From Candidatus Hydrogenedentota bacterium (lineage in GTDB: Bacteria; Hydrogenedentota; Hydrogenedentia; Hydrogenedentales; CAILVY01): 64,000 bases of DNA. This document shows, piece by piece, positions 18,598-28,310 of this stretch. The stretch is from contig JAKQOG010000206.1 of NCBI GenBank assembly GCA_029565395.1, positions 30,817 through 94,816 of the forward strand. Reading direction: 5' to 3'. Positions within the stretch are counted from its first letter, which is position 1; each line of letters opens with the position of its first letter. Made by a program: the position numbers and the translations under genes. The notes below the pieces were generated by a model, which saw only the letters and a program-made list of their open reading frames with translations, ran no database searches and was not told the DNA's origin.

Positions 18598-19887
18598 ATG
18601 GCATTTAGAAAGATCACTTCGAGCAAATCCCGTCTTCTATTCACTGGTCTGATACTAATCATCATCGTTCCTGGATTGTGGTTTTTGGCAGGGGAGGCCA
18701 AAGACTGGGTAAAATCCATATATGCGGCGAATGTGCCGCGCACGACCGCATTCCCGTCTTCTTCCACACCGGATCAGATCTGCCTGACCTGGAATGGAGA
18801 TCCCGCCACAACCCAGGCCATTCAGTGGCGGACAAATCCCGCCGTAACAGAAGGTATAGTGCAATACCGGAAGAGAGACGAGACGTCTGCTCAGCCCATG
18901 GAGGTGAAGGCGGAAGTATCTTCCCTGGAAGACCGGTTGGTGGGCAATGATCCAGTCAATCAACGTTTCACTGCAACGTTGAAAGATCTTTCTCCCGATA
19001 CCGTGTACGCTTACCGGGTGGGAAGTCCCGCAGTCAATAGCTGGTCCCTATGGTTAGAGTTTGCTACCGCTCCCGTAGAGCCAGAATCGTTCTCATTTAT
19101 TTACCTGGGCGATTTGCAGGTAGGCATGTTCGCCTGGAACAAGCTGTTGAACCGCGCCAAGGAAATCCAGCCCAATACCGCCTTCTATATCATGGCCGGC
19201 GATATTGTGAATCGCGGCACCAAGCGCGAGGAATGGGATGAACTGTTCAACGAGGCGCAAGGTTTTTTTGATAACAAACCGTTTGTTCCCGCGTTGGGCA
19301 ACCACGATTATGCCAAGCAAAAGAGCCCTGAACAGTATCTGAAAATATTCGCGCTGCCGGAAAACGGCCCCGGCGAATTACCCAAGGAGCTTGCTTACAG
19401 TTTCACTTACAGCAATGCCTTTTTCGTGGTGTTGGACGGTAATCAGCCACCGGAAAAACAAAGCGGCTGGCTCGATCAGCAACTTGCTGGATCAAGAGCG
19501 GTCTGGAAATTCGCCGTTTTTCATCAGCCCGCGTATTCCTCCAAATCAAGCCGGGATAACGAAGATATCCGGGAATCCTGGGGCGCACTTTTTGATCGCT
19601 ATCATGTGGACATGGTACTGCAGGGGCACGACCACGCCTATTTGCGCACTTATCCTATGAAGGACGGTAAAAAGGCGGCTTCGGCGAAGGAAGGGACGTA
19701 TTACGTGGTGTCGGTGTCGGGCTCCAAGTTTTATGACCAGGAAAGCCATGACTACGCCGAAGTGGGTTTCACCAAGACAGACACCTTCCAAATTATCGAT
19801 ATTCAAACCAATGGCAAGAGCACCTGCACGTACCGCGCCTATGATGCCGAGGGAAAAATCCGCGACGAAGTTGTTATTGAAAAATAA
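18598..19887 (+). CDS. Purple acid phosphatase-like metallophosphoesterase
   Basis: 429 residues. An N-terminal signal anchor (about 12-30) is followed by a fibronectin-like domain (about 45-155) and the metallophosphoesterase domain. The metal ligands are visible: YLGDLQVG, AGDIVNRG, LGNHDYA, FAVFHQPAYS and LQGHDHAYLRTYP. The two-domain form is that of purple acid phosphatases, which release phosphate from organic esters outside the cytoplasm. It lies between two glycan hydrolases on the same strand, so it may be coexpressed with them. Confidence 0.92.
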   Translation: MAFRKITSSKSRLLFTGLILIIIVPGLWFLAGEAKDWVKSIYAANVPRTTAFPSSSTPDQICLTWNGDPATTQAIQWRTNPAVTEGIVQYRKRDETSAQPMEVKAEVSSLEDRLVGNDPVNQRFTATLKDLSPDTVYAYRVGSPAVNSWSLWLEFATAPVEPESFSFIYLGDLQVGMFAWNKLLNRAKEIQPNTAFYIMAGDIVNRGTKREEWDELFNEAQGFFDNKPFVPALGNHDYAKQKSPEQYLKIFALPENGPGELPKELAYSFTYSNAFFVVLDGNQPPEKQSGWLDQQLAGSRAVWKFAVFHQPAYSSKSSRDNEDIRESWGALFDRYHVDMVLQGHDHAYLRTYPMKDGKKAASAKEGTYYVVSVSGSKFYDQESHDYAEVGFTKTDTFQIIDIQTNGKSTCTYRAYDAEGKIRDEVVIEK

Positions 19888-19936
19888 CGGCAGGTGATAT
19901 TTAATTAGCCTAATGAAGAAAGGGAGTGCCTAGCCC

Positions 19937-22297
19937 ATGAAACACAGATTCTTTTATCCGTTGTGCGGGATGGCGATTTGTTTGGCCGGATGCATGGCAC
20001 TGAACTGCGCCGCGGGCGCGGAAAGAGCGCCTGAAATGAAACTGCAGCCTTTTGCGTTGAACCAGGTGCGCCTTCTTGACAGCCGGTGGAAAGCGGAGTT
20101 GGAGCGCAACCAATCCTATCTCCATGCGCTGGACAATGACCGCCTTCTGTACGCGTTTCGGAAACAGGCAGGGCTGGAGGCGCCCGGAGAACCGTATGGC
20201 GGGTGGGAAGCGCCGGCGTGCGAGGTGCGTGGGCATTTTGTGGGGCATTATTTGTCGGCCTGCGCCCTCATGTATGCGAGTACGGGCGATGAGGCCCTAA
20301 AAGCCAAAGCGGATGCCTTAATTGCGGAATTGGCGAAATGCCAGCAGGCGATGGGCGGCGAATATCTGGAGGCGTTTCCGGAAAGTTTCTTTGATCGGCT
20401 GGAAACCGGACAGCCCGTGTGGGTGCCGTATTATACCACGCACAAGATCATGGCGGGGCTGTACGACATGCACACACTCTGCGGAAATCAGCAGGCGCCG
20501 GACATCATGAAGCGCATGGCCGCTTATTTCAAAAAGCGCCTGGATAAACTGCCCAACGACGCCATGGACCGCGTGCTGCGCGTGGAATTCGGGGGGATGT
20601 CGGAAGTGCTGCACAACCTTTATTCCCTCACCGGCGATCCCGTACACCTGGATATGGCGCACCGGTTCGATCATCCGGAATTCCTGGGGCCGCTGGCGTT
20701 GAGCTATGACAATCTGACGCGCATTCACGGCAATACGCAGATTCCAAAAATTGTGGGCGCGGCGCGGCGGTATGAATTGACCGGCGACATCCGCTATCGC
20801 GATCTCTCCCAATTTTTCTGGGATTGCGTCGTGAACACGCGCACGTATGCCACGGGCGGCAGCACCATGTTTGAGTCGTGGCCCGAACCGAATCATCTGG
20901 CGGATACACTGGGCAACCTGAATCATGAAACCTGCAAAACATTCAACATGCTTCGGCTCACCCGGCATCTGCTGTGCTGGACCGCGGACCCCAAGTACGG
21001 CGATTTTTATGAACGCGCCTTCTTTAACGGAATTCTGGGCACGCAAGGGCCGCAGCCCGGTCAATTGCAGTATTACGTTGCCATGGCGCCGGGCTATCCC
21101 CGCACCTATGGCACGCCGGATAATTCGTTCTGGTGTTGCTATGGGACCGGAGTGGAATCGTTCTCCAAACTGAGCGACAGCATTTATTTCCAGAGCCCGC
21201 ATGCATTGTATGTGAACCTCTTCATTCCGTCCACATTGGATTGGAAAGAGGAAGGCGTGCGCGTGGAACAAACCACTAAATTTCCTGAAGAAGATGTACT
21301 CCGATTAAAACTGAGCATGGACACCCCGAAATTATTCCGGTTGAACTTCCGCATACCCTATTGGGCGGCCCACGGATTCGAGGCGAAGCTTAATGGTGAA
21401 AGGATTGCCAGTTCAGCGATCAAGCCGTTTTCGTGGTTTATTCTTGAAAACACCTGGAAAAACGATGATGTCATAGAAATTCGTCTGCCGATGTCGCTTC
21501 ACACGATGCCGCTCCCTGACGATCCGAACATGACAGCCGTGCTGTATGGGCCGGTAGTGCTGGCGGGAGTGCTTGAAGAACCTGCCGATAAAGAGCCCGT
21601 TATCGAAGCGGGGAATGATGGCAATATTGTTCATCAAAAATCTTTTCCGCCCTTGCAGATCGAAGGCGATCCACAAAAGCCTGCCGAATGGATCGTGCCC
21701 GTGGAAGGACAACCGCTGACATTCGCCGTGCCGGGCCAGCCTTTGATTAAACGGCTGGCGCCCTTCGCCAACATTATGAATGAACGCTATGGGTTATATT
21801 GGCCGGTGGCGGAGCCTGGGAGCCCTCGGCTCGCGGAACTTCAACTTGCGGAAAAACGGTGGAAACGCGAACTGGATCGGGTATTGCTGTATACGAATGA
21901 TGCGAATCCGAAATGTTCTGAGCGGTTACATCATGTAAAGGGAAAGGATTCCTCCGGCGGCGCAATACCGAGCACCTCCATTATTTACCGGCATTGTTCG
22001 CCCGGCGGATGGTTTGAATGGACGCTAAAATCGTTGCCGGACGCGCCGGTTTCCCTGCTCTGCACCTATTGGGGCAGCGATGTAGGGCGCACCTTTGACA
22101 TACTTGTGAGCGGAGAACTCTTGAAAACGGAGTCGCTGAATAATTTAAACCCAGGAAAACTGGTGGATGTGGAATATTCGATTCCGGAGAAACTGACCAA
22201 GGGCAAGGATACGCTCACCGTCACGTTTAAGGCCAACCACGACACGGTGGGCGGCGGCGTATTCGGCATTGCCACACTGCGCACCGACGTTCCCTGA
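19937..22297 (+). CDS. Exported GH127 family beta-L-arabinofuranosidase-like protein
   Basis: 786 residues. The N-terminus has a signal with a lipobox-like LAGC (Cys19), so it may be a lipoprotein. The (alpha/alpha)6 barrel of GH127 (DUF1680) is clear. In the characterised enzyme HypBA1 zinc is held by a Glu, a Cys two residues on, and a CysCys pair, with the first Cys of the pair as nucleophile; here these are Glu331, Cys333 (NHETCKTFN), Cys400 and Cys401 (SFWCCYGTG). The C-terminus adds a beta-sandwich. It probably removes beta-L-arabinofuranose. Its stop abuts the stop of the convergent next gene with no gap. Confidence 0.93.
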   Translation: MKHRFFYPLCGMAICLAGCMALNCAAGAERAPEMKLQPFALNQVRLLDSRWKAELERNQSYLHALDNDRLLYAFRKQAGLEAPGEPYGGWEAPACEVRGHFVGHYLSACALMYASTGDEALKAKADALIAELAKCQQAMGGEYLEAFPESFFDRLETGQPVWVPYYTTHKIMAGLYDMHTLCGNQQAPDIMKRMAAYFKKRLDKLPNDAMDRVLRVEFGGMSEVLHNLYSLTGDPVHLDMAHRFDHPEFLGPLALSYDNLTRIHGNTQIPKIVGAARRYELTGDIRYRDLSQFFWDCVVNTRTYATGGSTMFESWPEPNHLADTLGNLNHETCKTFNMLRLTRHLLCWTADPKYGDFYERAFFNGILGTQGPQPGQLQYYVAMAPGYPRTYGTPDNSFWCCYGTGVESFSKLSDSIYFQSPHALYVNLFIPSTLDWKEEGVRVEQTTKFPEEDVLRLKLSMDTPKLFRLNFRIPYWAAHGFEAKLNGERIASSAIKPFSWFILENTWKNDDVIEIRLPMSLHTMPLPDDPNMTAVLYGPVVLAGVLEEPADKEPVIEAGNDGNIVHQKSFPPLQIEGDPQKPAEWIVPVEGQPLTFAVPGQPLIKRLAPFANIMNERYGLYWPVAEPGSPRLAELQLAEKRWKRELDRVLLYTNDANPKCSERLHHVKGKDSSGGAIPSTSIIYRHCSPGGWFEWTLKSLPDAPVSLLCTYWGSDVGRTFDILVSGELLKTESLNNLNPGKLVDVEYSIPEKLTKGKDTLTVTFKANHDTVGGGVFGIATLRTDVP

Positions 22298-23248
22298 TTA
22301 AAAGCTCACACCGATTTTTGGACCGAGTTCCAGGAGGTATTTGCGGGCCTCATCGTATTCCTCGGCGCTGGAAAGATGTTCCACCATAAGGGGCGGTTGC
22401 TGCGGCAATTCGACAAGGCGTTTCAAATAGACTGTATAGTCCATCGAACCCGCGCCGGGGCGCACTTCGCGGAAATGCACGTTCATTTCAATATCCCATG
22501 TAAGATCCTTCGCGTGGCAACTGACGATATGGGGACCCAACTTATCGAAACACTCGTTCAATACATCCGCATTGCGGTAGAAGCGTTCGGGACAATTGAT
22601 GACGTTGCATGGATCCAGATGGACTCCGAATCCTTCGCGATCCACCGCCTTAATTAGCTTTACATAGGAATCCGCACTATCCGGCAGGCTCCACCCCATC
22701 ATCTCATAGGCGAACTTGGCGCGTTTGGGTTTCACGGCATCAATAATCGCGCGGGCATTCTCCACGGCGGCGTCAAAGAATTCCTGCGATAGATTTTTCG
22801 GATGCGGCCCAAACCAGGACTCCGGGTTAAAGGAACCCGCGATGTCCACGCAACACCGCGCGCCAATCGCCTCTGCCAGGGCCAGACCATCGGTAACATT
22901 CTCGATATTGTGTTTCCGCTTCCCGGGGTCTGCATCCAACATATTGCACCATCGCCCCACTTCGGCAATAATCACATCCTGCTTGGCAAAGGCATCAGAA
23001 ATCGCTTTAATCCGATCCGCATCCTCCAGTTTCACGTTTGGACAATACGCCGCACGATATCCGAGCGTCTTATGCGCAACGGCCAGCTTTTCCGGATCGT
23101 CCGCGCTTTCAAAAACGGGTGCGCCCAGACGCACCGATTTCGCCGAAGCGCTCTCTTGCGCGGAAGTTGACACCGCCAGTCCCGTCGCGGCGGCTATGCC
23201 TGCCGCGCCTTTAATAAATCCCCGCCGGCTCACATTTTTCTTACTCAT
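22298..23248 (-). CDS. Tat-exported sugar phosphate isomerase/epimerase (AP-endonuclease 2 family TIM barrel)
   Basis: 316 residues. The start at 23248 is supported by a perfect GGAGG 5-6 bases upstream; it opens the Tat signal SRRGFIKGAAGIAAATGLAV. The barrel has the xylose-isomerase-like pattern with probable metal ligands in KFAYEMMG, GVHLDPCNVIN, HIVSCHAKDL and VEHLSSAEE. Members isomerise or epimerise sugars or, in related classes, break down inositol or keto sugars. It converges on the GH127 gene. Confidence 0.9.
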   Translation of the reverse strand: MSKKNVSRRGFIKGAAGIAAATGLAVSTSAQESASAKSVRLGAPVFESADDPEKLAVAHKTLGYRAAYCPNVKLEDADRIKAISDAFAKQDVIIAEVGRWCNMLDADPGKRKHNIENVTDGLALAEAIGARCCVDIAGSFNPESWFGPHPKNLSQEFFDAAVENARAIIDAVKPKRAKFAYEMMGWSLPDSADSYVKLIKAVDREGFGVHLDPCNVINCPERFYRNADVLNECFDKLGPHIVSCHAKDLTWDIEMNVHFREVRPGAGSMDYTVYLKRLVELPQQPPLMVEHLSSAEEYDEARKYLLELGPKIGVSF

Positions 23249-23373
23249 ATATCCTCCTTTTTTCATGATCATGTCACGTACAAAGATTAAGTTCAATATA
23301 ATGCTTGGAAAAACTTTTAAGGAAAGTCTTCCCAAACCCTTTCAAACCTTTTTAAAGTTTTTTGGAAAGGGGG

Positions 23374-23413
23374 TCGGGGGGGAAACCTTTTTTCAAAAAA
23401 GGTTTCCCCCCGA
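23374..23413. repeat. Long perfect hairpin (G6A3C2T6/A6G2T3C6)
   Basis: A palindrome with a 17-bp perfect core stem and a single-base loop C, flanked by TC/GA that extend it with one bulged G. It lies just beyond the 3' end of the minus-strand PHP-like gene, so it may act as its terminator or mRNA stabiliser. A hairpin of the same architecture lies at 45793-45828. Confidence 0.7.
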
Positions 23414-23429
23414 CATTAACTCAAATTCC

Positions 23430-24287
23430 TCAGTATTCCCGCCGTTGCACGGCTTTACGGCCATTTGAGGCGGGGACGAACATGTCGGCGGGTGTCAGAC
23501 CAAGTTGCTGGGCGGTTTTTATAGAATAGTCCAACAATCCCATTTTGGGATAACGTCCATTGGTACCGAATGCAAATTTAAGATCTGCTTCTTTGGCCAT
23601 GCGCAGGAACGGAAGCTTGGGAAGAACAAATCCAGAGCTGATTTCTATTGCAATCTCATATTTAATCGCCGCATCAATTATCTTTTGCATCCGTGCGGGT
23701 GTCCACAACGTGTCATACTCCGCCGCGTACTTCGCGGGCAGCCAGGAGATATTTACAAAGATGTCTATCGGTTCCCTGGACATGATTTCCACATGCCAGT
23801 CCACATACCGGTCCATGAAAGATTGTGCGTCTCCAAGATCCTCTTTGGCTTCCCACAATTTCATGCGTGTTCCCTGTTTGTCGGGCATGGTCATCGCGTC
23901 GGTGATTACATAATCAAGTTTTGCCAGTGCCTCCTTGGAGAAACAGCCCATCCAATCCGTCCACTCCGCCTGAACCCCTTTATACACGGGCTTTCCCTCC
24001 AGCATGGCGATATAGGCGTCTAATTCTTCATCAGTGCTCAACACCTTAGGGTAGATATTTTCCTTAGTGCCTGCATGCTCCACGATCCCGAACTTCACCC
24101 CGCGCTGTACGGACAACTCCAACACGTGATCAATTGTGCTGTTGTCCAGATGCACATGGTAATCCGTTAATGGGAATTCCTGGGCCAGTTTTTGTTCCTT
24201 TTTTTCAGGAACCTGCGTTTTACATGCCGCCAACAGCGGCAGAGAACTTGCCGCCAGGGTATTAACCATAAATTCTCGACGTGTCAT
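23430..24287 (-). CDS. Exported PHP-superfamily protein
   Basis: 285 residues. The N-terminus (MTRREFMVNTLAASSLPLLA then AC) combines a Tat-like motif with a lipobox, suggesting an exported lipoprotein. DYHVHLD and IVEHAG near the start and FGTNGRYP near the end are PHP-type metal-binding segments, as in histidinol phosphatase and related phosphoesterases. The usual members are cytoplasmic, so an exported one is notable. Function is unknown. Confidence 0.78.
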   Translation of the reverse strand: MTRREFMVNTLAASSLPLLAACKTQVPEKKEQKLAQEFPLTDYHVHLDNSTIDHVLELSVQRGVKFGIVEHAGTKENIYPKVLSTDEELDAYIAMLEGKPVYKGVQAEWTDWMGCFSKEALAKLDYVITDAMTMPDKQGTRMKLWEAKEDLGDAQSFMDRYVDWHVEIMSREPIDIFVNISWLPAKYAAEYDTLWTPARMQKIIDAAIKYEIAIEISSGFVLPKLPFLRMAKEADLKFAFGTNGRYPKMGLLDYSIKTAQQLGLTPADMFVPASNGRKAVQRREY

Positions 24288-24375
24288 TTCTCTATCTCCT
24301 TACGTCGGCACTTCCGTTTCAGGTAGTATGTCATGGCAGAAGGATGTCTTCCAATTAGCGAAAGGAGATGCGCCC

Positions 24376-26070
24376 ATGCGGTTGAGTGCGTTAATAGGCA
24401 AACGGTTCAAAGAGCGGCCGTCGGAGGCCGTGATGGACAGCCATGCGTTTTTGCTGCGCGGGGGGTATGCGCGGATGTTGCCTAATGGATCATTTGCCCT
24501 GCTGCCGCCGGGTCTGCGGGTTCTGCTCAAGCTGAAGAATATGCTTCACGTGGAAATGGACCGTATCGGCGGGCAGGAATTCCGGATGCCCGTGGTTCTG
24601 CCGCATGATTCCCCGGAAGAATCCCTTGTGGCGGGACACGGTACAAAACGGGAATGGTCCCGCGCGGAAACGGCAGTGCGGCTTTTCCGCAATGAAATCA
24701 CCAGCTATGCGCAGTTGCCGTTTATGGCGTATCAGTTTCAGACCGGTTTCCGCGCGAGTTCCCATCAACATGGCGGACTTATGAACGCGCGTGAATTTTC
24801 TGGGCTTGACGCCTTTTCCTTCCACGCATCACAGGAGGACCTGCTTGTCTATTCCCAAGATATTCATCAAGCATTGAGTGGAATTTTTGCCCAATTGGGG
24901 CTTTCGGGGGTTATTGCCGCGGAATCCTCTTCTGGAGAGGATGGCAACGATCCATCCCGGACCTTTGTATGGCCGTGTAAGGCGGGAGAAGACATGCTTG
25001 TTCAATGTAACGCCTGTGTGTATCGTGCGACATTGGAATCGGCCCGGGGACACGCTATCGGCTATCCTGCGGAACCGTTGCCGGTGGAAAAGGTGCATAC
25101 ACCCAACAAAAAGACTATAGACGAAGTCGCGGGATTCTTGGGCGTGCCCAATCATCAGACTGCCAAGGTGGTTTTTTACGATTCTGATCATGAGGGGAAG
25201 CTGGTGGTCTTGTTGATTCGCGGGGATTTGGACGTCAACGATGCAAAACTCGCCGAAATTATAAAAACAGTGCCTGTACCCGCGGACGAGCGGAAGATTC
25301 TCGCGGCGGGGTCGGTGCCGGGCTTTGCCTCGCCCATGGGACTGGACCGGGCGAAAATCCGGCTTATCGTGGATCACAGCATTGCGGAGTCCAATAATCT
25401 GGTGGCCGGCGCCAATGAAGAAGACTACCACATCAAAAATTTCAATCTGGCACGCGATTTGGCGGGCGTCCAGACCGTGGATGTTGCTCAGGCGCGGCCC
25501 GGGGATGGGTGTCCACACTGTGATGGACAATTGGCTTTCCACCCGGGGATTGCGTTGGGGCAATTGCGAATTCTGGGGACATCGCTTACCCGGCCGTTGA
25601 CGATGACATTTCTGGATGAAAAAGGCTTATCGCATACGCCGGTGATGGGCCATTATCACCTGGATCTGGGGCGGCTCTTCATGACGGTTATGGAGGCGCA
25701 TCACGATGATTTCGGCCCCCAATGGCCCATGGCTATCGCGCCCTGGACGGTCCACGTGAACGCGCTCAAATTCGACGTGCCTGAAGTAAAATCGGCGGCG
25801 GAAGATCTGTATGCCGCGCTGTGCGCCTCGGGCATCGACGTATTGTTTGATGATCGCAATGAACGGCCCGGTGTGCAATTTGCGGATGCGGACCTGCTGG
25901 GCGCGCCGATCCGTATTATTATCAGCGAGCGTAACCTGAAAAACGGACAGGTGGAGTTTAAACGCCGCGATACGGGCGAAAGCGGTGTGCTTCCTTTGGA
26001 AGCTGCGGTGATGACCATTTGCGGGTGGGCATCCTCCAGGTGCGGGGATCTTCGAACGGGCAAGCAATAA
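24376..26070 (+). CDS. proS: Prolyl-tRNA synthetase-like protein with altered catalytic motifs
   Basis: 564 residues, the family length; the ATG at 24376 follows AGGAGATG, in better position than 24328. The class II fold is clear: motif 1 (LLPPGLRVLLKLKNML, QEFRMPVVLP), an insertion domain of the YbaK/INS editing type (about 225-385, with the lysine of HQTAKVVFYD and AAGSVPGFASPMGL), and a C-terminal anticodon-binding domain. Normal ProS has a PTHEE segment and a motif 2 FRDE-RPRFG-MR; here they read WSRAE and FRASSHQHGGLMN, and KDAYSFH is GLDAFSFH. Aminoacylation may be impaired. It could be the only ProS with lineage-specific changes, or an editing-type paralogue. Confidence 0.85.
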   Translation: MRLSALIGKRFKERPSEAVMDSHAFLLRGGYARMLPNGSFALLPPGLRVLLKLKNMLHVEMDRIGGQEFRMPVVLPHDSPEESLVAGHGTKREWSRAETAVRLFRNEITSYAQLPFMAYQFQTGFRASSHQHGGLMNAREFSGLDAFSFHASQEDLLVYSQDIHQALSGIFAQLGLSGVIAAESSSGEDGNDPSRTFVWPCKAGEDMLVQCNACVYRATLESARGHAIGYPAEPLPVEKVHTPNKKTIDEVAGFLGVPNHQTAKVVFYDSDHEGKLVVLLIRGDLDVNDAKLAEIIKTVPVPADERKILAAGSVPGFASPMGLDRAKIRLIVDHSIAESNNLVAGANEEDYHIKNFNLARDLAGVQTVDVAQARPGDGCPHCDGQLAFHPGIALGQLRILGTSLTRPLTMTFLDEKGLSHTPVMGHYHLDLGRLFMTVMEAHHDDFGPQWPMAIAPWTVHVNALKFDVPEVKSAAEDLYAALCASGIDVLFDDRNERPGVQFADADLLGAPIRIIISERNLKNGQVEFKRRDTGESGVLPLEAAVMTICGWASSRCGDLRTGKQ

Positions 26071-26248
26071 AATCCTTTGAGGCAACTCCAAAATACACTT
26101 GTATCCCCGCCCAAGGTTTTCCCAGAGGTAAAGTTGAGCAGGAATGCCATTTCTTTGTATACTATCAAGCTCTGTCTAGCGGTTTTCCGATAATCATTAC
26201 TGGCAGTCCCGCGTTTGCGGGGCGGCGAATCTTATGCGGAGGTATTCA

Positions 26249-28288
26249 ATGGCTACGATCGATCCTGGAAAGGTGCGGAATGTTGGTATCGTGGGGCATG
26301 GCGGCGTCGGCAAGACCATGCTCATAGAGCGGATTCTACATGACGCCGGGCTGACCGGGCGGCTGGGAACCATCGACGATGGCAACACCGTGTGCGACTA
26401 CCTGGAGGATGAGGTCGAGCGCAAGCACTCCATCGTGATGAAGCTCGCGAATCTCGAATACAACGGGATGCGGATTCACCTGGTGGACCATCCCGGTTAT
26501 TCTGATTTCATCGGCGAAATGGCCGCGTCCATCCCCTTGCTGGACGGCCTCGTCATTGTGGTGGACGCCACGAGCCCAGTCCAAGTCGGCACGGACAATG
26601 CCTGGTCACTTGCCGAGAAGTTCAATGTGCCCCGCGCCTTGTTCGTCAACAAATTGGATCGCGAACACACGAACTTCCACGAAGTGGCGGAAGCGCTTCG
26701 CAAGGCCTATGGCAAGCAATGCGCGCCGCTGGTGGTGCCGGTGGGCGAAGCCCAGAACCTTACAGGGGTGGTGAACCTGTTTTCCGGCGATGCCACTTCA
26801 CTTGGCGATGATGCGGAAATGATGCGCATGGAGATGGTGGAAGCCATCGCGGAACTCAGCGACGAACTCACGGAAAAATTCCTGGAAAACGGCGAGCTTT
26901 CCGCGGAAGAGCTAAACCGCGGCTTATACGACGGCATCAAGCACGGCAAGATCGTGCCCATTCTGGCGGGAAGCGTTGAAAAAGCCATTGGCATCAAGGA
27001 ACTGATGGGTGTAATTGAGGGTTCCTTCCCCAGCCCCATGGATCGCCACGTAGTGGGCAAAACCCGCAAAGGCGAAGACGTGGAAATCAAGGTATCCCCG
27101 GATGCGCCATTTGTGGGACAGGTCTTCCGCTCGGTCGTGGACCCCTTCGTGGGACACCTTACGCTGTTCCGCGTGCTGACCGGCACCTTGCGCTCCGATT
27201 CTGAATTTTACAACGTCACCACGGACACAAAAGAGCGCACCGGTAAGTTGTACATGCTGGTGGGCAAGGACCAGAAACAGGTGGCGGAACTGGGTCCCGG
27301 CGATCTGGGCGCCATGACCAAACTGAAAAACACGCATTTCGGCGACACCATTGCGGCTTCGGCCATTGATATGCAACTGCCGAAGATCGAACTGCCGGCC
27401 TCCATGGTGAAATTGGCCATCGTGCCGAAGTCGCGCGCCGACGAGGATAAAATCGGCGAAGCACTCAACCGGCTTGCGGAAGAAGATCCTACCTTCACGC
27501 ACTACCGCGACAATGAAACCAAGGATCATATTATCCGCGGCATGGGCGATTTGCAGCTTGAAATCCTGATGAACCGCATGAAGCGCAAGTTCAAGGTCGA
27601 AGCCGACACCAACACACCCAAGGTGGCCTTTAAAGAAACCATCCGCGCTACAGTTGAAATGCAGGGCAAGCACAAGAAACAGACCGGCGGCCACGGCCAA
27701 TACGGCGACGTGCACCTCCGTCTCGCTCCCAACGAACGCGGTGCGGGCTATGAGTTCATCGATAGCATCGTAGGCGGCGTGGTGCCCAAGCAATACATCC
27801 CCCATGTGGACAAAGGCTCGCAGGAAGCCCTTCTGCGCGGCGTCATTTCCGGACATCCTGTTGTGGACATCAAAGTGGAACTTTTCTTCGGGTCCTATCA
27901 CAACGTGGATTCATCGGAATTGGCGTTCAAAATCGCCGCGTCGCTCGCCATTCAGAAGGGCGTGAAAGAGGCGCGTCCATGCCTTCTCGAACCGATTATG
28001 GAAATTGCCGTTACGGTGCCTGAAGAATACATGGGCGACATTACGGGCGGGTTGATCAGCCGGCGCGGACGCATTCTGGGCATGGAATCCGTGGGCGGCG
28101 GAAAACAATGCATCCGGGCGCATGTGCCGGAAGCTGAAGTGCTGCGCTATTCCACCGACCTGCGCAGCACCTCCGGCGGGCGCGGCATCTACGCGCTGAA
28201 ATTCAGCCATTACGACGAAGTGCCGGAGCTCACCGCGCGCGCCATCATCGAAGCCTACGAAAAGGCGCGTTCAGAAGGCGAAGCATAA
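26249..28288 (+). CDS. Elongation factor G paralogue (FusA2-type)
   Basis: 679 residues from the ATG at 26249, which has GGAGGT 6 bases upstream. The GTPase domain shows GHGGVGKT, DHPGYSDF and NKLD. The G2 region reads ERKHSI where canonical EF-G has ERGITI, and the protein lacks some of the usual length, both typical of the EF-G2 group of unclear role. Domains II-V follow (PMEIAVTVPEEY-like segment EIAVTVPEEYMGDITGG near 590). It probably assists translation or ribosome recycling. A terminator follows. Confidence 0.9.
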   Translation: MATIDPGKVRNVGIVGHGGVGKTMLIERILHDAGLTGRLGTIDDGNTVCDYLEDEVERKHSIVMKLANLEYNGMRIHLVDHPGYSDFIGEMAASIPLLDGLVIVVDATSPVQVGTDNAWSLAEKFNVPRALFVNKLDREHTNFHEVAEALRKAYGKQCAPLVVPVGEAQNLTGVVNLFSGDATSLGDDAEMMRMEMVEAIAELSDELTEKFLENGELSAEELNRGLYDGIKHGKIVPILAGSVEKAIGIKELMGVIEGSFPSPMDRHVVGKTRKGEDVEIKVSPDAPFVGQVFRSVVDPFVGHLTLFRVLTGTLRSDSEFYNVTTDTKERTGKLYMLVGKDQKQVAELGPGDLGAMTKLKNTHFGDTIAASAIDMQLPKIELPASMVKLAIVPKSRADEDKIGEALNRLAEEDPTFTHYRDNETKDHIIRGMGDLQLEILMNRMKRKFKVEADTNTPKVAFKETIRATVEMQGKHKKQTGGHGQYGDVHLRLAPNERGAGYEFIDSIVGGVVPKQYIPHVDKGSQEALLRGVISGHPVVDIKVELFFGSYHNVDSSELAFKIAASLAIQKGVKEARPCLLEPIMEIAVTVPEEYMGDITGGLISRRGRILGMESVGGGKQCIRAHVPEAEVLRYSTDLRSTSGGRGIYALKFSHYDEVPELTARAIIEAYEKARSEGEA

Positions 28289-28310
28289 GCCAAATTGTTG
28301 CATTCCCTTT

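Noticed and set aside
20318..21271. A 317-codon ORF on the minus strand opposite the GH127 gene
   Set aside because: It is a shadow of a strong GH127 coding frame, with no family match or ribosome site.
23249..23429. A run-through of G- and A/T-rich sequence as a possible small RNA gene
   Set aside because: The only clear signal is the long hairpin at 23374-23413; no promoter is evident.
26924..27901. A 325-codon minus-strand ORF opposite the EF-G paralogue
   Set aside because: It is an antisense shadow; the plus frame has all GTPase motifs and a strong ribosome site.
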